Shown here piece by piece: positions 21,262 to 32,562 of a stretch of 64,000 nucleotides of DNA (its first letter is position 1; every line of letters starts with the position of its first letter). The notes under the pieces were generated by a model. It did not search any database, was not told where the DNA came from, and worked only from the letters and a program-made list of their open reading frames with translations. This stretch comes from Anaeramoeba ignava (taxonomy: Eukaryota > Metamonada > Anaeramoebidae), in contig JAPDFW010000087.1 in the NCBI GenBank assembly GCA_028826165.1, forward strand, positions 1 through 64,000, given 5' to 3'. Position numbers and translations under genes: made by a program.

Positions 21262-23067
21262 ATGAATGAAATTATATTTTTTGGTTTAAATGAATATCCA
21301 ATTCTTATCAAAAATGAATCAAATAAAATAAAAAAACCAATTCAACTTAAATTTGAAAATGAAAATGAAAATGAAAATGAAAATGAAATTGAAAATGAAA
21401 ATGAAAATGAAAAACAAATTAAACAAATTTTAGCAAATAAATATTCAACAATTTTCCTTTTTAAAAATGGAAAAGCAATAGAATATTTAGATGAAAACGA
21501 TTTAAATCAAAATCCTTCAAAAATCCAAATTAAAGAAAATATTCAAAAAGTAACTGTTGGTGTTCAAAATGTAGCTATTTTAACAATAGAAGGAAATGTA
21601 TTTGCCAAAGGAGAAGATATAAATCCAAAAAATCCAAAAGAATTTATCAATATTTCATCATTAATTGAAGATATAAATGATAGAATAATTGAAGATATTG
21701 TTTCTGGATGGGATTCAATTTACTTATTAACTCCAAATCAAAATGTTTACGGAATTGGTTCAAATGATTTTGGTCAACTTGGTTTTGATTCGTTTTTTCA
21801 AAAAGAAACAGAAAAACCAATTTTAATGATGAAAAATGTTTCTAAAATATTTTCAGGAAATTCTTCTTCTCATGTTTTTCTTTTAAATTCAAATCAAGAA
21901 TTATTTGGATGCGGTTATAATTATGATGGTCAACTTGGATTAGGAGAATCAAGAAAAGAAATAAAAATCATGAAATTAACCAAAATCCAAAATATTCCAA
22001 AAGGTAAAATAATTGATATTCAATGCGGATTTAATCATTCAATAATGTTGATTGAAAACCAAAATCAAAATGAAAATCCAAAAAGAAAACTTTATTCATG
22101 TGGATATTATCTATATAACGGACTTGGCCAAAATGGAAGAATTGATGAATTTACTGAAATTAAATTATCTTTATTTGATGATGATAATATTCTTGAAATT
22201 TCTGTTGGACATGCTCATACTTTGATTTTAACATCTAATTTAAAATTAATTGGATTTGGAAATAATCAATATGATCAATTAGGAATTGGAGATACAGAAT
22301 ATCAATTAATTCCAATTCAAATTGAACTTCCTGAATTAAGATTTAATGAAAATATTTCTAATTATCATATTTCTTGTGGATATCGAAAATCATTTCTTTA
22401 TTCTTCTCCTTCTTTTTCCAATCTTGAAGAAGATTTGATAAAACTATTTAGAAGAAAAGAATTTTGTGATATTTCATTTAAAACCAAAAATGGAGAAATA
22501 ATTGAAGTTCATAAATTAATATTAAAATATAGATTAAATCAAAATCAAAATCAAAATGAAAAACTTCAAGAAATTATTTCAAAAAAATCAATTAAAGAAT
22601 CAAATCAAATATTTGAAATGATTTATTCAAACAGAATAATAAATCCAAAATTATATTCTGAAATTAAAGAAATTATAAATTCAAATGAAAAAATTGAAGA
22701 AACAATGAAAAGAATTTATTTAAATGAAAATGAAAATGAAAATGAAAAAGATTTTATTATTGAAAGAAAAGAAAAACAATATAAATTTCCCAAATTAATA
22801 TTAATAATGAGAAGTGAATTATATCGAGGAATGTTTTTATCTGTAACAGAAGATAAATCAAATAAAGTTACAGATTATAGTGAATTAAGTAATAAATCAT
22901 TTCAAATATTAGAATATTGGATTTATTCAAATCAAATTAAAGATGGAATTCAAATTACACAAGAAATAATTAATGAAATTGAAACAGGAATTGATTATTT
23001 TCAATTAAATCAAACAAATCCAAATTTATTTGATTTATTAATTAACAAATTTAATAATCAAAATTAA
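21262..23067 (+). CDS. RCC1-repeat/BTB protein, tandem copy A
   Basis: Single-exon gene of 601 aa. Residues ~1-60 hold an EN-repeat insertion. About five RCC1-type blades follow, recognisable from VYGIGSNDFGQLGFD, LFGCGYNYDGQLGLGES, LYSCGYYLYNGLGQNG and LIGFGNNQYDQLGIGDT. The C-terminal third has a split BTB-like region (EFCDISFKTKNGEIIEVHKLIL; then FPKLILIMRSELYRGMFL and VTDYSELSNKSFQILEYWIY). RCC1-BTB proteins are large families in amoebae and may act as Cullin-3 adaptors or scaffolds; the specific partner is unknown. The leader before ATG (TTCATTTTTCATTTTTTTC) is shared with copy B. The BTB region is nearly identical among copies, while the RCC1 blades differ more. Confidence 0.85.
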   Translation: MNEIIFFGLNEYPILIKNESNKIKKPIQLKFENENENENENEIENENENEKQIKQILANKYSTIFLFKNGKAIEYLDENDLNQNPSKIQIKENIQKVTVGVQNVAILTIEGNVFAKGEDINPKNPKEFINISSLIEDINDRIIEDIVSGWDSIYLLTPNQNVYGIGSNDFGQLGFDSFFQKETEKPILMMKNVSKIFSGNSSSHVFLLNSNQELFGCGYNYDGQLGLGESRKEIKIMKLTKIQNIPKGKIIDIQCGFNHSIMLIENQNQNENPKRKLYSCGYYLYNGLGQNGRIDEFTEIKLSLFDDDNILEISVGHAHTLILTSNLKLIGFGNNQYDQLGIGDTEYQLIPIQIELPELRFNENISNYHISCGYRKSFLYSSPSFSNLEEDLIKLFRRKEFCDISFKTKNGEIIEVHKLILKYRLNQNQNQNEKLQEIISKKSIKESNQIFEMIYSNRIINPKLYSEIKEIINSNEKIEETMKRIYLNENENENEKDFIIERKEKQYKFPKLILIMRSELYRGMFLSVTEDKSNKVTDYSELSNKSFQILEYWIYSNQIKDGIQITQEIINEIETGIDYFQLNQTNPNLFDLLINKFNNQN

Positions 23068-23350
23068 AATTAAAATTAAAATTAAAATTAAAATTAAAAT
23101 TAAAAAAATTAAAATTAAAATTAAAATTAAAATTTAAAATTAAAATTAAAATTAAAATTAAAATTAAAATTAAAATTAAAATTAAAATTAAAATAAAATT
23201 AAAATTAAAATTAAAATTAAAATTAAAATTAAAATTAAAATTAAAATTAAAATTAAAATTAAAATTAAAATTAAATTAAAAAAATTAAAATTAAAATTAA
23301 AAATTAAAAATTAAAATTAAAAATTTTAAAATTTAAAATTAAAATTAAAA
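23068..23350. repeat. (AAAATT)n spacer array 2 of RCC1-BTB cluster
   Basis: About 280 bp of AAAATT hexamers from the stop of copy A to the T-rich leader of copy B. It is the same unit as the array before copy A. Confidence 0.92.
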
Positions 23351-23380
23351 TTCATTTTTCATTTTTTTCATTTTTCAAAA

Positions 23381-25177
23381 ATGAATGAAATTATATTTTT
23401 TTTAAGAAATCAATTTCCAAATCTTTTCAAAAATAAACCAAATGAAATAACAAAACCAATTCAATTTAAATTTGAAAATGAAAATGAAAATGAAAATGAA
23501 AATGAAAATGAAAAACAAATTAAACAAATTTCAATAGGTTATTATTCAACAATTTTCCTTTTTAAAAATGGAAAAGCAATAGAATATTTAGATGAAAACG
23601 ATTTAAATCAAAAACCTGAAAAAATCCAAATTGAAAATATTCAAAAAGTATCTGTTGGTGTTCGAAATGAAGCTATTTTAACAATAGAAGGAAATGTATT
23701 TGTTAAAGGAGAAGATATTAATCTAAATAATCCAAATGAATTTATCAATATTTCATCATTAATTGAAGATATAAATGATAGAGTAATTAAAGATATTGTT
23801 TCTGGAGCTAAAACAATTTACTTATTAACTTCAAATCAAAATGCTTATGGAATTGGTTCAAATCAATATTGCCAACTTGGTTTTGATTTTAAAACACTTC
23901 AAAAAACAAAAAAACCAATTTTAATGATGAAAAATGTTTCTAAAATATTTTCAGGAAATTCTTCAAATTTTGTTTTTCTTTTAAATTCAAATCAAGAATT
24001 ATTTGGATCAGGATATAATTTCTATGGTCAACTTGGATTAGGAGAATCAATAAAAAAAGAAACTTATATAAAAAAATTAACCAAAATACAAAATATTCCA
24101 AAAGGCAAAATAATTGATATTAAATGTGGATATTTTCATTCAATAATGTTGATTGAAGATGAAAATCAAAATCCAAAAAGAAAACTTTATTCATGTGGAA
24201 TTTATGAATATAACGGACTTGGCCAAAATGGAAGAATTGATGAATTTACTGAAATCAAATCATCTTTATTTGATGATGATAATATTCTTGAAATTTCTGT
24301 TGGACATGCACATAATTTGATTTTAACATCTACTGGGAAACTGATAGGATTTGGATGGAATCATTATGGTCAATTAGGAACTGGAAATACAAATGATCAA
24401 TTAATTCCAATTCAAATTGAACTTCCTGAATTAAGATTTAATGAAAATATTTATAATTATCATATTTCTTGTGGAGATTTTAATTCATTTCTTTATTATT
24501 CTCCTCTTTCTTTTTCTAATCTTGAAGAAGATTTGATAAAACTATTTAGAAGAAAAGAATTTTGTGATATTTCATTTAAAACCAAAAATGGAGAAATAAT
24601 TGAAGCTCATAAATTAATATTGAAATATAGATTAAAAGATGAAAATCAAAATCAAAATCAAATTGAAAAACTTCAAGAAATTATTTCAAAAAAATCAATT
24701 AAAGAATCAAATCAAATATTTGAAATGATTTATTCAAATAATTCCAAAATAAATCCAAAATTATATTCTGAAATTAAAGAAATTATAAATTTAAATGAAA
24801 AAATTGAAGAAACAATGAAAAGAATTTATTTAAATGAAAATGAAAATGAAAATGAAAAAGATTTTATTATTGAAAGAAAAGAAAAACAATATAAATTTCC
24901 TAAATTAATATTAATAATGAGAAGTGAATTATATCGAGGAATGTTTTTATCTGTAACTGAAGATAAATCCAATAAAGTTACAGATTATAGTGAATTAAGT
25001 AATAAATCATTTCAAATATTTGAATATTGGATTTATTCAAATCAAATTAAAGATGAAATTCAAATTACACAAGAAATAATTAATGAAATTGAAACAGGAA
25101 TTGATTATTTTCAATTAAATCAAACAAATCCAAATTTATTTGATTTATTAATTAACAAATTTAATAATCAAAATTAA
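23381..25177 (+). CDS. RCC1-repeat/BTB protein, tandem copy B
   Basis: 598-aa single-exon paralogue of 21262-23067 with the same order: EN run near the N terminus, RCC1 blades (AYGIGSNQYCQLGFD, LFGSGYNFYGQLGLGES, LYSCGIYEYNGLGQNG, LIGFGWNHYGQLGTGNT), then the split BTB-like C terminus. Its EN run is a few units shorter. The last ~170 codons are almost base-for-base those of copy A and of the fragment at 20503. The stop codon is only 11 bp from the stop of the convergent Myb gene, and the AAAATT array that follows the other copies is absent here. Confidence 0.85.
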   Translation: MNEIIFFLRNQFPNLFKNKPNEITKPIQFKFENENENENENENEKQIKQISIGYYSTIFLFKNGKAIEYLDENDLNQKPEKIQIENIQKVSVGVRNEAILTIEGNVFVKGEDINLNNPNEFINISSLIEDINDRVIKDIVSGAKTIYLLTSNQNAYGIGSNQYCQLGFDFKTLQKTKKPILMMKNVSKIFSGNSSNFVFLLNSNQELFGSGYNFYGQLGLGESIKKETYIKKLTKIQNIPKGKIIDIKCGYFHSIMLIEDENQNPKRKLYSCGIYEYNGLGQNGRIDEFTEIKSSLFDDDNILEISVGHAHNLILTSTGKLIGFGWNHYGQLGTGNTNDQLIPIQIELPELRFNENIYNYHISCGDFNSFLYYSPLSFSNLEEDLIKLFRRKEFCDISFKTKNGEIIEAHKLILKYRLKDENQNQNQIEKLQEIISKKSIKESNQIFEMIYSNNSKINPKLYSEIKEIINLNEKIEETMKRIYLNENENENEKDFIIERKEKQYKFPKLILIMRSELYRGMFLSVTEDKSNKVTDYSELSNKSFQIFEYWIYSNQIKDEIQITQEIINEIETGIDYFQLNQTNPNLFDLLINKFNNQN

Positions 25178-25188
25178 AAATTTTTTTT

Positions 25189-28100
25189 TCATTTCATCTG
25201 ATCTCGATTTTCATAAAGAATTTTTACACTTTCTTCAAAACTTGAATCATTTGTTTCAACAGCTTTTAATAATTGACAAAATCTTAATCTAAATTGGTCT
25301 CCAGACCTAATTCAAAAAAAAAAGTTGAAATTGGAAAAAAATTTAAACCATTTTTCATAAATTATGTTTTTCGAATTGATTTAGATTACCATTTTGTTCC
25401 TTCAGCAAGATTACTCCAATTTATTTCACTTAAATCTTCTGCACCAGTTTCATAAACTCTAAATTAAATAAAACAAAGAAAATTTGAACAAAAAAAATTT
25501 TTTTTTCTTTTCGGGAAAATTTTTTTTTTGGAATTTTAAATTACTTTTCAATTAATATTTTAGCTTCAGATTGATTGAATAAAGATAAAGGAGTAAATAA
25601 TGGATTTATAAATCCGGTTGTCCATTTTTTTCTGCATTGAGTAACTGTTCTTGTTTTAACCAAATTTGCTATTGCTTTCCAATTTATATCTTTTGTAGGA
25701 ATTTTTTCTCCATAAATTTTTTGGAATGCTTCAGCAAGTCTTTCTTCTTCATTTTTGTTCCAAGCTCCTACTTCACGTTTTTTATTTGATTCGAAATCTT
25801 TCCATCGATCTTTAACGGATTCTGAAAATCTTCCAAGTTCTTCACCAATTTTAATCCAGTTAAATCCATAAAGAATAACTAATCTATTTTATTATAATTA
25901 AAAAAAAATAATATCATGAGAATATAATTTGATTTCTCTCTCTATTTTTTAATTTTGATGATATTCACTCTGATAATTTTTTTTTCTCTTCTTTTGTCCA
26001 AGATCCTTTGTAATTTCCCATTGATAATTTTCTTCTGAGATGTTGATAAACTTGTGTTTTATTTCTTTGTGGTAGAACACTTGAAATTGATCTCCAAATT
26101 CCTCTTTTTATAAAATCTTCTTTTTTTTTATTTGTATCAAACAATGCTGAAATGTATCTTTCAAATGAAACATCGTTTGCAACAGCTAAATCTCTTATTC
26201 TTTCTAATAATAACTCGTCTTCTTTTTTTGAGAATTTTCCTTTTTTGGATTCATTTTCTTTTTGTTTTTTGTTTTTCTTATCTTTTTTCTTATCTTTTTT
26301 CTTATCTTTTTTCTTATCTTTTTTCTTATCTTTTTTCTTATCTTTTTTCTTATCTTTTTTCTTATCTTTTTTCTTATCTTTTTTCTTATCTTTTTTCTTA
26401 TCTTTTTTCTTTTCATTTTCATTTTCATTTTCATTTTCATTTTCATTTTGGTTTTCATTTTGATTTTCATTTTGATTTTGGTTTTCATTTTCATTTTGGT
26501 TTTCATTTTCATTTTCATTTTCATTTTCATTTTCATTTATATTTTGATTTTGATTTTGATTTTGATTTTGATTTTGATTTTGATTTTGATTTTGATTTTG
26601 ATTTTGATTTTCATTTTCATTTTCATTTTCATTTTCATTTTCATTTTCATTTTGGTTTTCATTTTCAAATTGGTTTTCATTTTGATTTTGATTTTCATTT
26701 TCATTTTGATTTTGATTTTGATTTTGATTTTCATTTTCATTTTCATTTTGGTTTTCATTTTCATTTTCATTTTCATTTTCATTTTCATTTTGATTTTCAT
26801 TTTGGTTTTCATTTTCATTTTGATTTTGATTTTGATTTTCATTTTGGTTTTCATTTTCATTTTGATTTTGATTTTGATTTTGATTTTGATTTTGAATTTG
26901 ATTTAAATTAATTTCTTCATTATTTTTTTTGTGTTTTCTGTGTTTCTTTTTAATTTGGTTTTGATTCTCATTTATAATTTGATTTTCATTTTCATTTTCA
27001 TTTTCATTTTGATTTTCATTTTCATTTTGATTTTGATTTTGATTTTGATTTAAATTAATTTCTTCATTATTTTTTTTGTGTTTTCTGTGTTTCTTTTTAA
27101 TTTGTTTTTGATTCTCATTTATAATTTGATTTTGATTTTGATTTATAATTTGATTTTGATTTAAATTAATTTCTTCATTATTTTTTTTGTGTTTTCTGTG
27201 TTTCTTTTTAATTTGATTTAGATTTTGTTTTTGATTTTGATTTTGATTTTGATTTAAATTAATTTCTTCATTCTTTTTTTTGTGTTTTCTGTGTTTCTTT
27301 TTAATTTGGTTTTGATTCTCATTTATAATTTGATTTTCATTTTCATTTTGATTCTCATTTATAATTTGATTTTGATTTTGATTTTGATTTTGATTTTGAT
27401 TTTCATTTTGATTCTCATTTATAATTTGATTTTGATTTTGATTTTCATTTTGATTTTGATTATTTTCATTTTCATTTTGATTATTTTCATTTTGATTTTG
27501 ATACAAAATTGGATTTTCATTTTCAAGTGAATTTAAGCTGAAGTTTAAATTTAAATTTTGTTGTGCTTCTTGAATCTTTTTCTTGTGTTTCTTTTTAATT
27601 TGATTGATAATTCGATCTAAATTGGGATTTGAATTCAAATTACTTTTTTGTTTCTTCTTTCTGTTTCTTCTGTGTTTATTTTTGATCTGATTTTGATTTT
27701 GATTTTGTTTTTTATTTTGATTTTTATTTTGATTTTCATTTTCATTTTCAATTTGATTTTCATTTTCATTTTGATTTAAATTAATTTCTTCATTCTTTTT
27801 TTTGTGTTTTCTGTGTTTCTTTTTAATTTGATTTTGATTTTGATTTTGATTTTGATTTTGATTTTGATTTTGATTTTGATTTTGATTTTTGTTTTTTCTT
27901 TTTCATTTTGATTTTCATTTTGATTTTCATTTTCAATTTGATTTTCATTTTGATTTTGATTTAAATTAATTTCTTCATTCTTTTTTTTGTGTTTTCTGTG
28001 TTTCTTTTTAATTTGATTTAGATTTTGATTTTGATTTTGATTTTGATTTTGATTTAAATTAATTTCTTCATTATTTTTTTTGTGTTTTCTGTGTTTCTTT

Positions 28101-29031
28101 TTGATTTTGTTTTGATTCTCATTTATAATTTGATTTTGATTTTGATTTTCATTTTGATTTTGATTTTTATTTTGATTTTGATTTTGATTTAAATTAATTT
28201 CTTCATTCTTTTTTTTGTGTTTTCTGTGTTTCTTTTTGATTTGATTTTGATTCTCATTTATAATTTGATTTTGATTTTCATTTTGATTTAAATTAATTTC
28301 TTCATTATTTTTTTTGTGTTTTCTGTGTTTCTTTTTAATTTGTTTTTGATTCTCATTTATAATTTGATTTTGATTTTGATTTTGATTTTGATTTAAATTA
28401 ATTTCTTCATTATTTTTTTTGTGTTTTCTGTGTTTCTTTTTAATTTGATTTTGATTTTCATTTATAATTTGATTTTGATTTTCATTTTGATTCTCATTTA
28501 TAATTTGATTTTGATTTTGATTTTGATTTAAATTAATTTCTTCATTCTTTTTTTTGTGTTTTCTGTGTTTCTTTTTGATTTGATTTTGATTCTCATTTAT
28601 AATTTGATTTTGATTTTGATTTTGATTTTGATTTTGATTTTGATTTTGATTTTGATTTAGATTTTGATTTTGATTTTGATTTTCATTTTCATTTTCATTT
28701 TGATTTAAATTAATTTTTCATTCTTTTTTTTGTGTTTTCTGTGTTTCTTTTTAATTTGATTTAGATTTTCATTTTCATTTTCATTTTGATTTAAATTAAT
28801 TTCTTCATTATTTTTTTTGTGTTTTCTGTGTTTCTTTTTAATTTGTTTTTGATTCTCATTTATAATTTGTTTGTGATTTTGATTTTGATTTAAATTAATT
28901 TCTTCATTCTTTTTGTTTTTCTTGTTTTTCTTGTTTTTCTTGTGCTTCTTTTTAATTTGTTTGTGATTTCGATTTAAATTAATTCCTTTCCGTTTCTTTC
29001 TTGATTTATTTTTTAATAAACTTAAATCCAT
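25189..29031 (-). CDS. Myb/SANT DNA-binding protein (REB1/TTF1/DMTF1-like) with long QN/EN and KKKHRKHKK repeat region
   Basis: Exons 25969-29031, 25545-25883, 25390-25458 and 25189-25306. The C-terminal part has several Myb-type repeats: 'KGKFSKKEDELLLERI', 'YKGSWTKEEKKKLSELVILYG' with 'NWIKIGEELGRFSESVKDRWKDF', then 'VGAWNKNEEERLAEAF' with 'NWKAIANLVKTRTVTQCRKKW'. 'RGIWRSISSVLPQRNKTQVYQHLRR' is typical of the REB1/TTF1/DMTF1 group (rDNA termination and related nuclear factors). Residues before this are about 13 copies of a basic module, (I)KKKHRKHKK(K/N)NEEINLNQ, separated by QN/EN/IINENQ runs, then eleven KKDKKK units. The large exon needs two small indels, near 28710 (KKNEEINL becomes KKNEKLI-stop) and near 27895. 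Without them the long frame is broken. Confidence 0.75.
26270..26410 (-). repeat. 12-bp coding repeat encoding (KKDK)n
   Basis: Forward-strand unit TTTTTTCTTATC repeated about 11 times without interruption. It is translated on the minus strand as KKDK repeats directly before the Myb domains. The unit is again 12 nt long, as in the intron arrays. Confidence 0.9.
26411..28960 (-). repeat. Nested coding repeat: hexamers (QN/EN) plus KKKHRKHKK module
   Basis: GATTTT/CATTTT hexamers (QN and EN on the gene strand) alternate with a conserved block of about 60 bp containing gtgttttctgtgtttctt. The block recurs at about 26930, 27080, 27190, 27290, 27800, 27990, 28080, 28210, 28320, 28430, 28560, 28730 and 28820. 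Confidence 0.88.
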
Positions 29032-29119
29032 TTCTAATTTAAAATGAAAAAAAGAAAAAATGAAAAAAAAATTTTTTTTTATTTTCTTTTTTCATTTTTT
29101 TCCACAAATAAAATTAAAA
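29032..29119. promoter_or_regulatory. Bidirectional promoter, Myb gene / importin-9
   Basis: 88 bp between divergent ATGs at 29031 and 29120. The sequence is a near-symmetrical A-tract/T-tract: aaaaaagaaaaaatgaaaa, then a long T-run with TTTTTTCATTTTTTTCC. An ATG at 29060 opens the importin frame but yields only an F/K-rich leader, so I place the start at 29120 (MDLTQQEAEEQ). Confidence 0.5.
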
Positions 29120-32100
29120 ATGGATTTAACACAACAAGAAGCAGAAGAACAAGAATATATTAACAAAATACTTACAAATGCACTCAGCTCACAAAACCCA
29201 ATTCGAATAGAAGCAGAAAATCAAATACAAAATTTATTCGAAAATGACAAATTTGGGATTTTTTTAGCAAGAAATATTTTACTTGAAAAAGTTGAAAAAA
29301 GAATCAAATTAATTTCATTCATTCTTTTAAAACAATTCATTCAGAAAAAATGGACACAAATACCAATTGAATATAAAAAACAAATCGCATTAATTTTGAG
29401 AGAATCACTTTCATTTTCAGAATCAAGAATTCGCAGACAAATTGCGCTTGGATTAGGAGAAATAGCAAATTCAGAAGGAGGAAGTGAATGGAAAGATTTG
29501 TTTTCTTTGTTTATTGATAATATGGAGCAAATCAACCAATTACAAGTTGAAAAATTTGATGATCAAACAATTAATACTTTGGATGGAATTTTGACAGCAA
29601 TTTCCACAATGATTAATTCAGAAAACGAAGCTTTTTGCCAAAATACAGACTTATTAAACCCACTTTTTATCCACTGCTTAAATATTGTTTTGAACCAGAA
29701 CAATCGCTATTCGGTTGATTTGCAGCTCAAAAGTCTTTCTATTGTCCGAATAGCGTTAAAAGCATTGTCTGTAATTTCGTTTGTTGGAAAATCTGTTGAT
29801 CAATCAATTTCATTGTGGATTGAGTTTATTCAAGGAGTCTTTTCCGCTCAAAATGACTTCTCGTCTGAAAATTGCGGAATCAAAATTGAATGCTTAAATA
29901 TTCTTAGTGCGTTAATCAACGGATTCAAAAAGCAATGGAATTTGGATCTCAAATTAATCATGGATTATATTTGGACTTCTCTTGAATCTTCATATGAAAA
30001 TTATCAAAAATTCTGGGTATATTCATCTCAAAATGAGCCCTCAAATCAATTATCAATGAACTTCCATCCCGACAGCTACGAAGTCATGGATTTTGAAGTT
30101 CTCATTTCAGCATATTTCGAATTTGTTCACACTGTTGTTTGCTATTTATCCACTAGAGAGATTCTCAGACCCCATCTTCAGCAGATCTTCTCAATCTCAT
30201 GGAGATACGCGCAAATCACCCAAGACCAAATCAAAAAATGGTCTTCAGATTCAAACGCATTTCTTTCTGACGAAGAGGATGAACTTGTTTATAACGTCAG
30301 AAGAACTTGCAGCGATTTAATTGAGGAATCCATCTCCTATTTTGAATATGACGCTGTTCTTGCGCTCACTTCTGTGATCGAATCTTCTCTCGATTCAGTC
30401 TTCAAGGAAAAGGATTCAGGAAATGTTTTTTGGTGGAAAAATTTAGAAGCAATTCTTTATATTTTGGGTGATAATTCAAACGACTTTAAGAAATTCCAAT
30501 CAATTTTCAACTTCCAATTATTTATAGATAATATTTTGCTTCCTTTATTACCAACTGTTACAGATTTTCCCTTCTTGTTTGGCCGAATTCTCTGGTTTTG
30601 TGGATTGAATTTTTCTTTAATTTCTCAAAATTCATTACCAGCTTTTTTCGAGAATATTTTATATGGAATTCAAGAATCAAATTCAATTCCCGTCTTAATT
30701 CTATCATTTAAAACAATATCAAAGTATGCAAATCAAAACCAAAACCAAAATCAAAGTGAAAAAATTTTTATTTTTGATTTAAATTAAAATTTTTAAATTT
30801 TATTTAAAGATTATCTCCTAAAAAAAAAGGAGTCGAAACTCTTTTTCCACTTCTTCCTTCAATTTTCTCACAGCTTCTTATTCAAATTCAAAATTCAGAT
30901 GAAGACACACTTCATTTACTTTTAGAAACATTGGAATTCTTACTCAAATTCAACCAAGAAGTCACAATCAAATATTCAAATGAAATTGTGTCGATAACAT
31001 TATCTTCTTGGGAAAAATATATTGAGGATTCTTTATTAACATGTATTTGCAATGAAATTGTTTCTTCATTAATGAAATTCCCAGAAATTCAATCTCAAAT
31101 TTTGGATCAAGTTTTTAATTTAGTTCTGAAATTTTTCGTCAATTATTCGCAATTTGAATCACCAGTTATAAATTCAGCAATTGATTTACTCAACTCAGTT
31201 TTGCTCAAACTAAATGTTGAGATTGGTGGAAATGAAGATGTTTTTAAACAAATTTTCTTTTCTTTATTAAATATTATCCAAGTTCATTCTGAAAATGAAA
31301 TCACTCAAGGCGTGATAACTTCTCTGCGTATTTTCGTAAGAATTGCCGCAGATTATATTCCCCTCTGGAAAAATGAAAACAACGAATCTGCTTTGGATAG
31401 TTTGATTAATTATCTTGGTATTTTGCTTCATCCTGAAACTGACGAATCTGGATTATTGAATATTGGATCATTAATTTCCAAAATTTTCCGATCTTTTCGT
31501 TCATTTTTACAAAATTCAATGGAACAAATTCTTGAAGTGATTCTTCAGCGATTAATGGATCGCAATTTGGATTCTTTGATTCAAAACTTGATTATGGTTT
31601 TTATTCGTGAAATTCATGTTAGTAAAGAATTAATTGTGAATTTTCTTTTAGAAAGAAATCAACTTGAATTTTTTCTTGATTGTTGGACTTTTCATCATCC
31701 ACAATTTTTTGGGAATTATGAAATTAAAACAAGTCTTTTAACACTTTCAATGATGATTGATTTTTCAGTTCATGATGAAAGAATACAAAATTGTTATGTT
31801 CGAGGAATTGAAAATCAAAATCAAAATCGAAAATTTAAATGAAAATTCAAATCAAAATCAAAATGAAAATTCAAATCAAAATAATCAAAATCAAAATCAA
31901 TGGACAAAAGAACCTTTTCCAATTAAAGCAACTAGAATTTTAGTTGATTCACTTCAAAATCCTGATCTTGATAATCAAAATATCTTAAAATTTATTTATC
32001 AACCAACTAACTATAATTATGATGATAATGATAATGATAATGATATTGATGATGATATTGATGATGATATTGATGATGAATATATGAATGATGATGATGA

Positions 32101-32443
32101 TATGAATGAAAACGAAAATGATGAAAAAGCTTTTAATCAAACACTTTCCAAATTAAAAAATTTTAATGATGATGATGATGATGAAAATTTTGATGATGGT
32201 TTTAATGATTTTAATGGTTTTAATGATTTTAATGATTTTAATGATGAATCTGAATCTGATTTTGATGCTAATGAAACTTATGATTTAGATGAAAAAAATG
32301 ATCCAATTTTTAATATTGAAATTAAAAACTTTTTAAAAAATTTCTTACAAAAATTCTCACAAAATCATCAAAGAGAATTTCAAATTATAATCCAATCTTT
32401 TCCACCAAAAAAGAAACAATTTCTTCAAAATATTTTAAATTGA
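29120..32443 (+). CDS. Importin-9-like karyopherin-beta
   Basis: Exons 29120-30723 and 30810-32443 (86-nt intron, phase-consistent) give about 1,078 aa if one extra base near 31828 is ignored. The importin-beta N-terminal signature is present (ALSSQNPIRIEAENQIQNL... then ISFILLKQFIQKKWTQIP), followed by HEAT-like helices throughout. 'QIKKWSSDSNAFLSDEEDELV...VR' matches the IPO9 segment that reads W..DPNqFVADEDD. The C-terminal region has a long acidic insertion (DND/DDD/FNDFND runs), as in IPO9, which imports histones and actin, then a conserved tail 'FLQKFSQNHQREFQIIIQSFPPKKKQFLQNIL'. The frame breaks inside a QN run at about 31828 (CAAAATCGAAAAT); exon length modulo 3 confirms one surplus base. 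A lesion there would remove the acidic tail. Confidence 0.82.
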
Positions 32444-32562
32444 AAACAAAAAACAAAATTTTAAATTTCTTTTCTTTTCGATTTAATAAAATTTTTTTTC
32501 TTTTCTTTTAAATTTTTTGAACCAAAATAATAAAAATAAAAATAAAAATAAAAATTTAAGAT

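Noticed and set aside
26132-26911. Long forward frames rich in FHFHFDFD, FLFSYLF and ILILIFIF
   Set aside because: Antisense shadows of the QN/EN and KKDK repeats of the Myb gene.
29060-29119. Upstream start of the importin-9 gene (MKKKFFFIFFFHFF)
   Set aside because: Translation of the promoter T-run; the conserved protein begins at 29120, and the same promoter pattern gives false leaders at other genes (62854-62943).
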